Shown: positions 36,397-45,489 of the stretch, piece by piece
Numbering within the stretch: the stretch's first letter is position 1
Layout: every line of letters starts with the position of its first letter
DNA from: Marivita sp. GX14005
GTDB lineage: Bacteria > Pseudomonadota > Alphaproteobacteria > Rhodobacterales > Rhodobacteraceae
DNA: 64,000 bases
Reading direction: 5' to 3'
Assembly: GCF_023370775.1 (NCBI RefSeq)
Contig: NZ_JAMCCQ010000002.1
Span: 124,001 to 188,000, forward strand
Notes under the pieces: model-generated
Databases searched by the model: none
Seen by the model: only the letters and a program-made list of their open reading frames with translations
What the model was told of the DNA's origin: nothing
Translations under genes and position numbers: made by a program

Positions 36397-36441
36397 GCAA
36401 GCGTTTTCGAAAACGCTTGCAAGAGCCTTCGAAGGCTCTTG
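36397..36441. repeat. Two adjoining perfect palindromes centred on TCGA
   Basis: A 24-bp perfect palindrome at 36397-36420 (core AAGCGTTTTCGAAAACGCTT) is joined, sharing one base, to a 22-bp perfect palindrome at 36420-36441 (core AAGAGCCTTCGAAGGCTCTT). They start 4 nt after the permease stop codon and precede a conventional terminator. Arms differ from those at 20.8 and 24.6 kb, but the TCGA centre and the pairing are the same. Confidence 0.75.
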
Positions 36442-36453
36442 GACGTGGAAATG

Positions 36454-36487
36454 GGGAAGGCCCTGCACCTGAATGCAGGGCCTTTCC
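36454..36487. terminator. Bidirectional rho-independent terminator
   Basis: A 13-bp-class stem (AAGGCCCTGCA / TGCAGGGCCTT plus flanking pairs) with a CCTGAA loop is flanked by AAAT and ATTTT. It lies between the convergent permease and ilvE genes. Confidence 0.85.
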
Positions 36488-36512
36488 ATTTTGCCTGGCC
36501 ATTTTCGGGCGT

Positions 36513-37382
36513 TTAGCTGCGCACAAGCTTTTCGTAGCTTTCTGCGATATCGCGGGTCAGCGCGCCGACTTCGAAATTGTAGTCACCGATCTGGCCGACA
36601 GGCGTGACCTCGGCGGCAGTGCCGGTCAGCCAGCACTGCTCGAAACCCTCTAGCTCCTCGGGCATGATATGCCGCTCATGCACGGCGACGCCCTTCTGGC
36701 CAAGCATGTCGATCACGGTCTGCCGCGTGATGCCGTTCAGGAAGCAATCGGCCTTGGGCGTATGCACCTCGCCATCCTTGACGAAGAACATGTTGGCCCC
36801 CGTCGCTTCGGCGACATAGCCGCGATAGTCGAACATCATCGCGTCCGAGCAGCCCTTGGCCTCGGCCGCGTGCTTGGACATGGTGCAGATCATGTAAAGC
36901 CCGGCCGCCTTGGCCTGGCTCGGGATCGTTTCGGGGCTGGGCCGCTTCCATTTGGAAATGTCGAGCTTCGCCCCCTTCATCTTGGCATCGCCATAATAGG
37001 CGCCCCATTCCCAAGTGGCGACCGCCATGCGCACGGGATTGCGCGCCGAGGCGACGCCCATATCCTCACCGGCCCCGCGCCACGCGAGCGCGCGGACATA
37101 GGCGTCCTTCTGGCCGTTCGCCTCCAGCGTCGCGGCCTTGGCGGCCTCGATCTCGTCCACGGTGTAGGGGATCTCGAAATCAATCAGTTCAGCCGATTTG
37201 CGCAGCCGCTCCGAATGGTCGCGCGATTTGAAAATCTTGCCGCCATAGGCGCGCTCGCCCTCGAATACGGAGCTCGCGTAATGCAGCGCATGGGTCAGGA
37301 TATGGACCTTGGCATCGCGCCACTCGACCAATTGGCCATCCATCCAGATCTTTCCGTCACGATCATCGTAAGCGCCTGCCAT
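36513..37382 (-). CDS. ilvE: Branched-chain amino acid aminotransferase
   Basis: A 289-aa class IV PLP aminotransferase for the final step of Ile, Val and Leu synthesis. It has HALHYASSVFEGERAY near the N-terminus, the PLP lysine segment SQAKAAGLYM, and the signature EATGANMFFVKDGEVHTP with LNGITRQTVIDML (given as parts). A strong AAGGAG precedes the ATG. It is divergent from the petP-like gene. Confidence 0.92.
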   Translation of the reverse strand: MAGAYDDRDGKIWMDGQLVEWRDAKVHILTHALHYASSVFEGERAYGGKIFKSRDHSERLRKSAELIDFEIPYTVDEIEAAKAATLEANGQKDAYVRALAWRGAGEDMGVASARNPVRMAVATWEWGAYYGDAKMKGAKLDISKWKRPSPETIPSQAKAAGLYMICTMSKHAAEAKGCSDAMMFDYRGYVAEATGANMFFVKDGEVHTPKADCFLNGITRQTVIDMLGQKGVAVHERHIMPEELEGFEQCWLTGTAAEVTPVGQIGDYNFEVGALTRDIAESYEKLVRS

Positions 37383-37541
37383 CGTCTCGCTCCTTGCGTG
37401 GCTTTCGAGAAAATTGCGCGTATTAGGGCCGAAGCGGACATAATGTTGCGCAGAAACTGGGATTCGCTACCATTCGAGCCTTGGAATGTCAACAAGACTG
37501 ACATAAATTGGACCGCAACGAAAAGACCTCTGGAGGCGAGC

Positions 37542-38051
37542 ATGACTGAGGCGCAAGGCACGGCGCACCGATCGGGCGAAGCGCTGCTCTACCTGACCGA
37601 TGAGCAGCTCCGCCAGGGAATCGAGGCGATGTTCTTCGCCTATCGCGGCTTTACCGCCGATCCCGACCGCATCCTCGAAGGCATGTCCTATGGCCGCGCC
37701 CATCACCGCGCGTTGCATTTCATCCAATGCGCGCCGGGCACGACGGTCAACAACCTGTTGATCATCCTGGGCGTGACCAAGCAATCGCTCAACCGCGTGC
37801 TGCGCACGTTGATCGAGGACGGGCTGGTCGAGAGCCATGTCGGGCGCAGCGACAAGCGCGAGCGGCATCTGACACTGACGGAGGCAGGCCAGGCGCTGGA
37901 ACGAGAGCTTTCGGATGCGCAGCGGATGCGGATGCGCGATGCCTATCGCAAGGCCGGGCCGGAGGCCGTTGCAGGCTTCAAGACGGTGCTGGAGGCGATG
38001 ATGGATGACGATATGCGCGCAGCCTATCTCGCATTGCGGGACGGGCGCTGA
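37542..38051 (+). CDS. petP: MarR family transcriptional regulator, PetP-like
   Basis: A 169-aa winged-helix protein with the MarR recognition region LGVTKQSLNRVLRTLIEDG and the wing VGRSDKRERHLTLTEAG. The immediate overlap with an OmpR-type response regulator matches the petP-petR pair of Rhodobacter capsulatus, where PetR is needed for cytochrome bc1 expression. The start at 37542 follows TGGAGG. The name rests on gene order and family, not on an alignment. Confidence 0.78.
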   Translation: MTEAQGTAHRSGEALLYLTDEQLRQGIEAMFFAYRGFTADPDRILEGMSYGRAHHRALHFIQCAPGTTVNNLLIILGVTKQSLNRVLRTLIEDGLVESHVGRSDKRERHLTLTEAGQALERELSDAQRMRMRDAYRKAGPEAVAGFKTVLEAMMDDDMRAAYLALRDGR

Positions 38052-38752
38052 TGGCCGATCCCGACGCTCACCTTCTGATCGTCGATGACGACGAACGCAT
38101 TCGCGGGCTGTTGCAGAAGTTCCTCATACGCAACGGCTTTCTGGTCAGCGCGGCGCGTGATGCGGCGCATGCGCGGCGTATCCTTGCGGGGCTGGATTTC
38201 GACCTGATCGTGCTCGATGTGATGATGCCGGGCGAAGACGGGATCAGCCTGACACGGGCCATCCGCCAAGGCTCTAGCACGCCGATCCTGCTGCTCACCG
38301 CGCGGGCCGAGACAGAGGACCGCATCGCGGGGCTGGAGGCGGGGGCCGACGACTACCTCGCCAAGCCCTTCGAGCCAAAGGAACTGCTGCTCAGGATCAA
38401 CGCGATCCTGCGGCGGATGCCCGAACAGGCCGCGGCCGATGGTGCGCCGAAATATCTGACGCTTGGGCCGATCCGCTACGATACCGAACGCGGCGAGATG
38501 TGGCGGGGCGACACGCTGGTGCGGCTCACCTCGACCGAGATCCAGCTGATGAAGGTGTTTGCCGCCCGCGCCGGCGAGCCCTTGAGCCGCGCGCAACTGG
38601 TCGAGGAGCTTGGCCGGGATCGCGGGCAGAGCCAGGAGCGGGCGGTCGATGTGCAGATCACGCGGCTGCGCCGCAAGCTCGAGGACAATCCCAGGCAGCC
38701 GCGATACCTGCAAACGGTGCGCGGCGCCGGATATATGCTTGCGCCCGATTGA
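38051..38752 (+). CDS. petR: OmpR-family response regulator, PetR-like
   Basis: A 233-aa two-component regulator. The receiver domain (1-120) has acidic residues DDDE, the phospho-acceptor Asp in IVLDVMMPGEDG and Lys in LAKPFEPKEL. The C-terminal winged helix (135-233) ends with RAVDVQITRLRRKLEDNP (OmpR type). The start overlaps the MarR stop (TGATG). No sensor kinase gene is nearby, as for R. capsulatus PetR. Confidence 0.85.
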   Translation: MADPDAHLLIVDDDERIRGLLQKFLIRNGFLVSAARDAAHARRILAGLDFDLIVLDVMMPGEDGISLTRAIRQGSSTPILLLTARAETEDRIAGLEAGADDYLAKPFEPKELLLRINAILRRMPEQAAADGAPKYLTLGPIRYDTERGEMWRGDTLVRLTSTEIQLMKVFAARAGEPLSRAQLVEELGRDRGQSQERAVDVQITRLRRKLEDNPRQPRYLQTVRGAGYMLAPD

Positions 38753-38804
38753 GGCGTGGGGGTTTCTTGAGTATTCGGAATGAGAAGAAACAAGGGGAGA
38801 CCCC

Positions 38805-39731
38805 ATGGCGACCGCTTTGCTGACACATGCCGAGTGTCTCGATCATGTCACGCCCGATGGTCATCCGGAACGGGTGGCGCGGCTGGAGCATGTGTTGCAC
38901 GCGCTGGAAGGGTTGGAACTGCGGCGCGAGACCGCGCCGGAGGTGAAAGAGGCTCATCTGCGCCATTGTCATCCGCAGGCCTATATCGACCGGGTCAGGG
39001 CGGCGGTTCCCGAGACCGGGCAGCGGCAACTGGATGCGGATACCTGGCTGTCGCCGGGATCGTGGCGCGCGGCATCCCGTGCGGCGGGCGCGGTCGTGCG
39101 CGCGGTGGATATGGTGCTGGGCGGCAAGGCGCCGAACGCCTTTTGCGCCATAAGGCCGCCGGGTCATCATGCCGAAACGGACACGCCCATGGGGTTTTGC
39201 CTCTTCGGCAATGTCGCCATCGGCGCGAAGCATGCGCTGGAGGCGCATGGGCTGTCGCGCGTCGCGGTGGTGGATTTCGATGTGCATCACGGCAATGGCA
39301 CGCAGGATCTGCTGTGGAACGAGGCGCGGGCGCTGACGATCACAAGCCAGCAGATGCCGCTTTGGCCCGGCACCGGCGATCCGTCCGAGCGGGGGGCGCA
39401 TGACAATGTGCTCAATATCCCGCTGGCGCCCGGCACCGGCGGGGCGGAGATGCGGGCCGTCTATGAGGCGCAGGTGTTTCCGCGGCTTCGCGAGTTCGCA
39501 CCGGAGCTGTTGCTCCTGTCGGCGGGGTTCGATGCGCATCAGGACGACCCGCTTGCACAGCTGCGTTGGAGCACGGAGGATTTTCGCTTGCTGACGCGCG
39601 AGCTGTGCGGTCTGGCTGGCGAGCTGTGCGGCGGGCGCGTCGTCTCGACTTTGGAGGGCGGGTATGATTTGGCCTCGCTGGCGGACAGCGCGCGGGCGCA
39701 TGTCGAGGAACTGATGGAGGCGGGCAGATGA
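38805..39731 (+). CDS. Histone deacetylase family protein (acetoin utilization/acetylpolyamine-type)
   Basis: A 308-aa zinc deacetylase of the arginase/HDAC fold. Active-site motifs are intact: RPPGHHAE (His pair), DFDVHHGNGTQ (zinc ligands and His), SAGFDAHQDDPL (zinc Asp) and the LEGGYD loop. Bacterial members deacetylate proteins such as acetyl-CoA synthetase (AcuC) or acetylpolyamines. It overlaps xseB by 4 bp, so it is coupled to the xseB-ispA-dxs operon. Confidence 0.88.
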   Translation: MATALLTHAECLDHVTPDGHPERVARLEHVLHALEGLELRRETAPEVKEAHLRHCHPQAYIDRVRAAVPETGQRQLDADTWLSPGSWRAASRAAGAVVRAVDMVLGGKAPNAFCAIRPPGHHAETDTPMGFCLFGNVAIGAKHALEAHGLSRVAVVDFDVHHGNGTQDLLWNEARALTITSQQMPLWPGTGDPSERGAHDNVLNIPLAPGTGGAEMRAVYEAQVFPRLREFAPELLLLSAGFDAHQDDPLAQLRWSTEDFRLLTRELCGLAGELCGGRVVSTLEGGYDLASLADSARAHVEELMEAGR

Positions 39732-39970
39732 GCGATACACCTGTTGAGGACATGAGCTTTGAAGCGGCGATGGCCGAGCTTGAAAAGGTCGTGGGTCAGC
39801 TGGAGCGGGGCGACGTGGCGCTGGAGCAGTCCATCGCGCTTTACGAGCGCGGCGCGGCGCTCAAGAAGCGCTGCGAGGCCAAGCTGAACGAGGCGCAGGA
39901 AAAGGTTGCCGCGATCACTCTTGATGCGGGCGGACAGCCGACCGGAACGCAGCCTGTCGATCCGCAGTGA
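39728..39970 (+). CDS. xseB: Exodeoxyribonuclease VII small subunit
   Basis: An 80-aa subunit that pairs with XseA to degrade single-stranded DNA. It shows FEAAMAELEKVVGQLERGD and the ALEQSIALYERG helix typical of XseB. The start overlaps the upstream deacetylase stop (ATGA). The linkage xseB-ispA-dxs is common in proteobacteria. Confidence 0.93.
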   Translation: MSDTPVEDMSFEAAMAELEKVVGQLERGDVALEQSIALYERGAALKKRCEAKLNEAQEKVAAITLDAGGQPTGTQPVDPQ

Positions 39971-39979
39971 TCTGACGCG

Positions 39980-40849
39980 ATGTTCGCCGATCTTCTGCGC
40001 CGCGATGCCGAGTTGATCGGCGCGCATCTCGCGCCTCTCTTGGCGGGCGGGCCAGACATTCCGTTGCAGCACGCGCTGCGTTATGCGCTGTCGGGGGGCA
40101 AGCGGTTGCGCGGGTTTCTGGTGCTGGAATCCGCGCGGCTTCACGGGGTCGCTTCGGAACGTGCGCTTTGGCCGGCGGCCGCGATCGAGGCGCTCCATGC
40201 CTATAGCCTCGTGCATGACGATCTGCCTTGCATGGACGATGACGATCTGCGCCGCGGGATGCCGACGGTACATCGCCGCTGGGATGAGGGCACGGCGGTT
40301 CTCGTTGGTGACGCGCTGCAGGCGCTGGGCTTCGAGCTTGTGTTGAACCCGGCCTGCCATGACGATCCGGCGGTGCGCGCCGATCTGGCGTTGAGCCTTG
40401 CGCGCGCGGCTGGGCGGTCTGGCATGGTGATGGGCCAGGCGCTCGATATCGAGGCGGAGGCGGCCGAAGCGCCGCTGACGCTGGAGCGGATCACCGAGCT
40501 TCAGGCGGGCAAGACCGGTGCGCTCATCGTCTGGTCTGCGGAGGCAGGGGCGCGGCTCGCCAGCGCGGACGAAGCGCCGATGAGGCGATACGCCGAGGCG
40601 CTGGGCCTTGCATTCCAGATTGCCGATGACATTCTGGACGTCGAGGGCGATGCCGCTACCATTGGCAAGGCCACGGGCAAGGATGCCGGGCGCGGCAAAG
40701 CGACCTTTGTTTCGCTGCTCGGACTCGATGGCGCAAAGCGGCGCGCCGCCGAACTTGTGGAGGCCGCATGCGATGCCTTGTCGCCTTTCGGTGACCGGGC
40801 GCGAAACTTGAATGACGCCGCGCGCTTCGTTATCTCGCGCGACACCTGA
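39980..40849 (+). CDS. ispA: Polyprenyl synthetase (farnesyl diphosphate synthase)
   Basis: Condenses IPP with DMAPP and GPP to farnesyl diphosphate. The 289-aa protein has the first Asp-rich motif in VHDDLPCMDDDDLRRG and the second in QIADDILDVEGD, plus GGKRLRGFL near the N-terminus for substrate binding. It lies between xseB and dxs in the isoprenoid operon. Confidence 0.92.
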   Translation: MFADLLRRDAELIGAHLAPLLAGGPDIPLQHALRYALSGGKRLRGFLVLESARLHGVASERALWPAAAIEALHAYSLVHDDLPCMDDDDLRRGMPTVHRRWDEGTAVLVGDALQALGFELVLNPACHDDPAVRADLALSLARAAGRSGMVMGQALDIEAEAAEAPLTLERITELQAGKTGALIVWSAEAGARLASADEAPMRRYAEALGLAFQIADDILDVEGDAATIGKATGKDAGRGKATFVSLLGLDGAKRRAAELVEAACDALSPFGDRARNLNDAARFVISRDT

Positions 40850-40870
40850 CGCAACCCGGAGGCGCGGCTC

Positions 40871-42796
40871 ATGTCGCATGAACCCGACACCCCGCTTTTG
40901 GACACGGTCGCATCGCCGGCCGATCTGAAGCGGTTTTCCGACCGCCAGCTCGGACAACTCGCCGAGGAATTGCGGCAGGAGACCATCGCCGCCGTGTCGC
41001 GCACCGGCGGTCATCTGGGCGCGGGGCTCGGGGTGATCGAGCTGACGGTCGCGCTGCATGCGGTGTTCGATACGCCGCGCGACAAGATCATCTGGGATGT
41101 CTCGCATCAATGCTATCCGCACAAAATCCTGACCGGGCGGCGGAGCCGGATGGGCACCCTGCGGCAGGAGAACGGGCTTTCAGGATTCACCAAGCGCTCG
41201 GAATCGCCCTACGATCCGTTCGGCGCGGCGCATAGCTCTACCTCGATTTCCGCCGCGCTCGGCTATGCCGTGGCGCGCGATCTGGGCGGAAGTTGCGAGG
41301 GCGGGCTGGGCGATGCGATTGCCGTGATCGGCGATGGCGCGATGAGTGCGGGCATGGCCTACGAGGCGATGAACAATGCCGGCGCGCTGGGCAAGCGGCT
41401 GATCGTCATTCTGAACGACAACGAGATGAGCATCGCGCCGCCCGTGGGGGCGCTGTCCTCCTACCTGTCGCAGCTTTACGCCGGTGCGCCGTTCCAGGAT
41501 CTCAAGCAAGCGGCCAAGGGCGCGGTCAGCTTCCTGCCGGAGCCGTTCCGCGAGGGCGCGAAGCGCGCCAAGGACATGCTCAAGGGCATGGCCATCGGCG
41601 GCACGCTGTTCGAGGCGCTTGGCTTTTCCTATGTCGGGCCGATCGACGGGCATGATCTCGACCAGCTTCTGCCGCTTCTGCGCACGGTGAAGGACCGTGC
41701 CGACGGGCCGATCCTGCTGCATGTCGCCACGCGGAAGGGCAAGGGCTATCCGCCCGCCGAAGATGCCGCCGACAGGGGCCATGCGCGCGCGAAATTCGAT
41801 GTGATCACCGGGGAGCAGAAAAAAGCGGCGTCCAATGCGCCCAGCTATACAAAAGTGTTCGCGCAGGCGCTGTTGCAGGAAGCGGCCGAGGATTCGCGGA
41901 TTTGCGCGGTGACGGCGGCGATGCCCGATGGCACCGGGCTCGATCTTTTCGCCGAACGCTACCCGTCGCGTACCTTCGACGTGGGTATTGCCGAGCAGCA
42001 TGGCGTGACCTTCTGCGCCGCGCTGGCCGCGGGCGGGATGAAGCCGTTCTGCGCGATGTATTCGACTTTTTTGCAGCGCGGTTACGATCAGGTCGTGCAT
42101 GATGTGGCGATCCAGCGCCTGCCGGTGCGGTTCGCCATCGATCGCGCCGGGCTGGTCGGGGCCGATGGGGCGACCCATGCCGGCAGCTATGACATCGCCT
42201 ACCTGTCGAATCTGCCCGGCTTTACAGTGATGGCCGCCGCCGATGAGGCGGAGCTCAAGCATATGGTTGCCACTGCTGCCGCGCATGACGGCGGCCCCAT
42301 CGCCTTTCGCTATCCGCGCGGCGAGGGGCAAGGCGTGGAGATGCCCACGCGCGGCGAGGTGCTGGAGATCGGCAAGGGCCGGATGATTCGCGAGGGCAGC
42401 CGAGTCGCGATCCTGTCCTTCGGCACGCGGTTGGGCGAGGTGATGAAAGCCTGCGAGGCCCTCGGCGCGAAAGGGATCACGCCCACCGTGGCGGATGCGC
42501 GGTTCGCCAAGCCGCTGGACCGCGATCTGATCCTGACGCTGGCGCGGGAGCACGAGGCGCTCATCACCATCGAGGAAGGCGCGGTTGGCGGTTTCGGCAG
42601 CCATGTGGCGCAGCTTCTGGCCGAGGAAGCGGTGTTCGATGACGGTTTGAAGTTCCGGTCCATGGTCTTGCCGGATGTGTTCATCGATCAGGCCAGCCCT
42701 GCGCGCATGTATGAGATCGCCGGTCTCAGCGCGAAGCATATCGAGGCCAAGGTGCTCGACGTGCTGGACGTGGCCGCCTTGGGCAAGCGCGCCTAG
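40871..42796 (+). CDS. dxs: 1-deoxy-D-xylulose-5-phosphate synthase
   Basis: Thiamine-diphosphate enzyme of the MEP pathway, joining pyruvate and glyceraldehyde-3-phosphate. The full-length 641-aa protein has [13 protein letters not shown], the ThDP motif [18 protein letters not shown], the transketolase-like [14 protein letters not shown] segment (catalytic Glu) and a C-terminal VGGFGSHV. Its last 4 bp overlap the convergent exoD gene. Confidence 0.96.
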   Translation: MSHEPDTPLLDTVASPADLKRFSDRQLGQLAEELRQETIAAVSRTGGHLGAGLGVIELTVALHAVFDTPRDKIIWDVSHQCYPHKILTGRRSRMGTLRQENGLSGFTKRSESPYDPFGAAHSSTSISAALGYAVARDLGGSCEGGLGDAIAVIGDGAMSAGMAYEAMNNAGALGKRLIVILNDNEMSIAPPVGALSSYLSQLYAGAPFQDLKQAAKGAVSFLPEPFREGAKRAKDMLKGMAIGGTLFEALGFSYVGPIDGHDLDQLLPLLRTVKDRADGPILLHVATRKGKGYPPAEDAADRGHARAKFDVITGEQKKAASNAPSYTKVFAQALLQEAAEDSRICAVTAAMPDGTGLDLFAERYPSRTFDVGIAEQHGVTFCAALAAGGMKPFCAMYSTFLQRGYDQVVHDVAIQRLPVRFAIDRAGLVGADGATHAGSYDIAYLSNLPGFTVMAAADEAELKHMVATAAAHDGGPIAFRYPRGEGQGVEMPTRGEVLEIGKGRMIREGSRVAILSFGTRLGEVMKACEALGAKGITPTVADARFAKPLDRDLILTLAREHEALITIEEGAVGGFGSHVAQLLAEEAVFDDGLKFRSMVLPDVFIDQASPARMYEIAGLSAKHIEAKVLDVLDVAALGKRA

Positions 42797-43422
42797 AAAA
42801 TCCCGAGGAACAGCGCAACGACGACGCCGAGGCTTGCGCCCATCAGGATATAGCCGCCGATCATCACGAAGCCATCGCGCACCATAAGGGCAAAGGCCGA
42901 GAGCGCGATGCCGGCGGCGCTGACCGATGTGAACATCGGCAGGATTTCCAGAAAGGGCCATGTCGCCGCGACAACGATGACGGCGAGAAGCGCAAGACGG
43001 TCGAGCGGCGGCGCGGTGAGCAGGCGAAGCCTGTCGCGGCTGCGCGCGTCGAGCCATGTCGCGGGTCGCCGTAGGAACCCGATGGCGCGGGACAGTTGGT
43101 CTGCCTTCAGCCGTCTGCCGGACAGAAACCGGGGAAGCCAGAGATGGCGCTTTCCGAAAAACGCCTGCGTGGCGATCGTCAGGATGATGAGCCCGCCCAA
43201 GGTGGGCATCAGCGGGATACCAGAGAGTGGCGAGACGAGTATGAGTGCAGGAACCAGAAGCGCGGCGCCGAACGAACGCGTGCCGACGCGATCGAGCATT
43301 TGCCGTATCGTCAGCCCATCCCGCGCATCAGGCGCGTCGGGGTCCGCCCCCGTTGCGGCGCTTTCAGGATCGAGCGCATCGAGCAGCTCGGTCAAGGACC
43401 GAGGCCCGGCGGGCTCTGTCAC
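42793..43422 (-). CDS. Exopolysaccharide synthesis ExoD family membrane protein
   Basis: A 209-aa ExoD-family protein. The first ~40 residues are soluble and the rest carries about four hydrophobic spans, with [20 protein letters not shown] and [12 protein letters not shown]. ExoD in Sinorhizobium affects exopolysaccharide levels and alkali tolerance; the biochemical role is unknown. It overlaps the epimerase gene upstream by 4 bp (ATGA). Confidence 0.86.
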   Translation of the reverse strand: MTEPAGPRSLTELLDALDPESAATGADPDAPDARDGLTIRQMLDRVGTRSFGAALLVPALILVSPLSGIPLMPTLGGLIILTIATQAFFGKRHLWLPRFLSGRRLKADQLSRAIGFLRRPATWLDARSRDRLRLLTAPPLDRLALLAVIVVAATWPFLEILPMFTSVSAAGIALSAFALMVRDGFVMIGGYILMGASLGVVVALFLGIF

Positions 43423-44282
43423 GACCCGTCCCGCTCGGCGTCGAACACGGCTTTCAGACCGCTGCGATAGTCCGGATATTTCAACGTCACGCCCAATTCG
43501 TCCTTGATCCGATCATTGCGAACGCGCTTGCTCTCAGCATAGAAACTGCGCGCCATGGGCGTCAATTCGGCGTCTTCGAACGGAATCTCGGGCGGCGGGT
43601 TCACGCCAAGCAACCGGGCCGCATATTCGATCACGTCCTGCGGCGGCGCAGGATCGTCGTCGCAGAGGTTATAGGCCGCGCCAGGGCTCGGGTGCATCAT
43701 GGACGCTTCGAGCACCTGCGCGATATCCTCCACATGGATGCGGCTGAACACCTGTCCCGGTTTGATGATCCGCCGCGCCGTGCCGTTGCGCACCTTTGAA
43801 AACGGCCCCCGTCCGGGCCCGTAGATGCCGGCCAAGCGGAAGATATGAAGCGGCAGGCCGGGGATCGCCGCCCAGGCCGCTTCTGCATGCACCCGGCGGT
43901 GGCCACGCCGGGTCGCCGGGCTGAGCGGAGTATTTTCATCCACCCACCCGCCTTGCGCATCGCCGTAAACGCCCGTGGTCGACAGATAACCGACCCAGCT
44001 GAAACGGTCCGCCATCGCCTCTATATCCGGGCGCAGCAACGCAAGCGAAGGATCACTTGTGTCCGACGGGCCGGCTGATACGAGGATATGGCTCGCGTTT
44101 TCGAGCCAGGGCAGGATCGCGTCGCGATCCCACAGAAGCGGTGTGATCCCCTGCCCATGGAGTTCGTCGAAATTATCGGCGTCGCGCGTCGTTCCGGCGA
44201 TCCGCCAGCCCTGCGGCACGAGCCGTTTGGCCAGATAGCTGGCGCTATAGCCATGCCCGAGCGAAAGTAGTGTCTTTTCCAT
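43419..44282 (-). CDS. NAD(P)-dependent epimerase/reductase-like protein (extended SDR, YeeZ type)
   Basis: A 287-aa Rossmann-fold protein whose N-terminal motif is LGHGYSASYLAKRL, as in YeeZ-like atypical SDRs. The segment SWVGYLSTTGVYGDAQGGWVDE resembles the UDP-sugar epimerase YxxxK region but lacks a clear lysine, so catalysis is uncertain. HIFRLAGIYGPGRGP is conserved. It is co-transcribed with exoD. Confidence 0.8.
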   Translation of the reverse strand: MEKTLLSLGHGYSASYLAKRLVPQGWRIAGTTRDADNFDELHGQGITPLLWDRDAILPWLENASHILVSAGPSDTSDPSLALLRPDIEAMADRFSWVGYLSTTGVYGDAQGGWVDENTPLSPATRRGHRRVHAEAAWAAIPGLPLHIFRLAGIYGPGRGPFSKVRNGTARRIIKPGQVFSRIHVEDIAQVLEASMMHPSPGAAYNLCDDDPAPPQDVIEYAARLLGVNPPPEIPFEDAELTPMARSFYAESKRVRNDRIKDELGVTLKYPDYRSGLKAVFDAERDGS

Positions 44283-44378
44283 AACTTAAATGTGATGCCC
44301 GGGCGAGGAATTGCAAGGCAAATGCACATCTGTCACATAAATGCGATCCCCTTTGCGGTTCCTGCGGTGCGTGATGCG

Positions 44379-45368
44379 TCAGCCCATCGACAGCAAATGC
44401 AGCAGTTGCGCCTCGCGCCGCCGCAACCCGGTCCGGTCCTCGGCGGCGCCGACCAGCCGTTCACGCTCCCGCGCGGAAAGATCGACGAGGTCGATCACCT
44501 TCGGGTGGATATAGGAGGATCGCGCAATCGATGGCGTGTTGTGCAACCGTTCCGCAGCGGCTTCGGACAGCGATTTGATCGTCGGTTTATCCCCGGCCAG
44601 TGCGGCGTCGAGCGCTGCGACCGACCCGTTCCAGGTGCGAAACGTCTTGGCGGTGAGCGCGCTGTTGTCGAGGTAATCGGTCAGAAACCCGTTGATCTGA
44701 TCCGACGTGACCGACCGCGCCGCGCCATCCTCGTCGATCCAGCCGATGAGTTCCGGCCCCGGAAGATCATCGAGCCGCGTCAGCACCCGGTTCAGCGTCT
44801 GGTCCTTGAGCGTTTTCGTCACCATCTGCCCGCCCTTGCCGCGGTAGCGCAGGCGCAGCCGGTCGCCCGACAGGTCAAGATGCCGGGAGCGCAGTGTCGT
44901 CGCGCCATAGGTCTTGTTCTCGCGCGCATAATCCTGCGTCCCGATCCGCAAACCGGCGCGGTCGATCAGGGCCAGAACAGCCGCGATGGCAAAGGCGCGG
45001 TCGCCTGCATCGTTGTCGCGCAGATCCGACAGGATGCGGCGACGCAGTCGCGGCAGCGCTTCGCCGAAATCGGCAAGATGATCGTATTTCCGCGCCGCGC
45101 GGAACGCCGTCCAATCGGGGTGATAGCGATATTGCTTGCGCGTTCTGGCATCCCGCCCGGTGGCTTGCAAATGACCGGCGGGTAGGGGGCAGATCCAGAC
45201 ATCCTCCCAGGCGGGCGGTACGGCCAGGGCCGTGATCCGCTTGCGTTCGGTGCGGTCGGCTATACGCGTGCCATCGGGCGCCAGATACGAAAACCCGCGC
45301 CCGCGCCGCTGCCGGCGAATACCGGGGCGGTCATCGGGATAGTAGATCAGATCGGGCGCGTCGGACAT
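44379..45368 (-). CDS. DNA topoisomerase IB
   Basis: A 329-aa poxvirus-like type IB topoisomerase that relaxes supercoils through a 3'-phosphotyrosine link. The catalytic set is visible: Arg in ATTLRSRHL, Lys in RYRGKGGQ, Arg/His equivalents in KTFRTWNGS, and the nucleophile Tyr in ARSSYIHPKVID. Bacterial versions are scattered and probably accessory. Its start faces the amn gene. Confidence 0.92.
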   Translation of the reverse strand: MSDAPDLIYYPDDRPGIRRQRRGRGFSYLAPDGTRIADRTERKRITALAVPPAWEDVWICPLPAGHLQATGRDARTRKQYRYHPDWTAFRAARKYDHLADFGEALPRLRRRILSDLRDNDAGDRAFAIAAVLALIDRAGLRIGTQDYARENKTYGATTLRSRHLDLSGDRLRLRYRGKGGQMVTKTLKDQTLNRVLTRLDDLPGPELIGWIDEDGAARSVTSDQINGFLTDYLDNSALTAKTFRTWNGSVAALDAALAGDKPTIKSLSEAAAERLHNTPSIARSSYIHPKVIDLVDLSARERERLVGAAEDRTGLRRREAQLLHLLSMG

Positions 45369-45489
45369 GTCTCAAAACGCCAGCCGCGATGCGCCGGTTC
45401 CGGGCCGCGGGCAACCCATCTGCTTGAACCCGCCCCCTCTTGCTGTCACCTTGCGGGCCAAGCAAAGAACCGAAAAAAATGGGGCGCAT

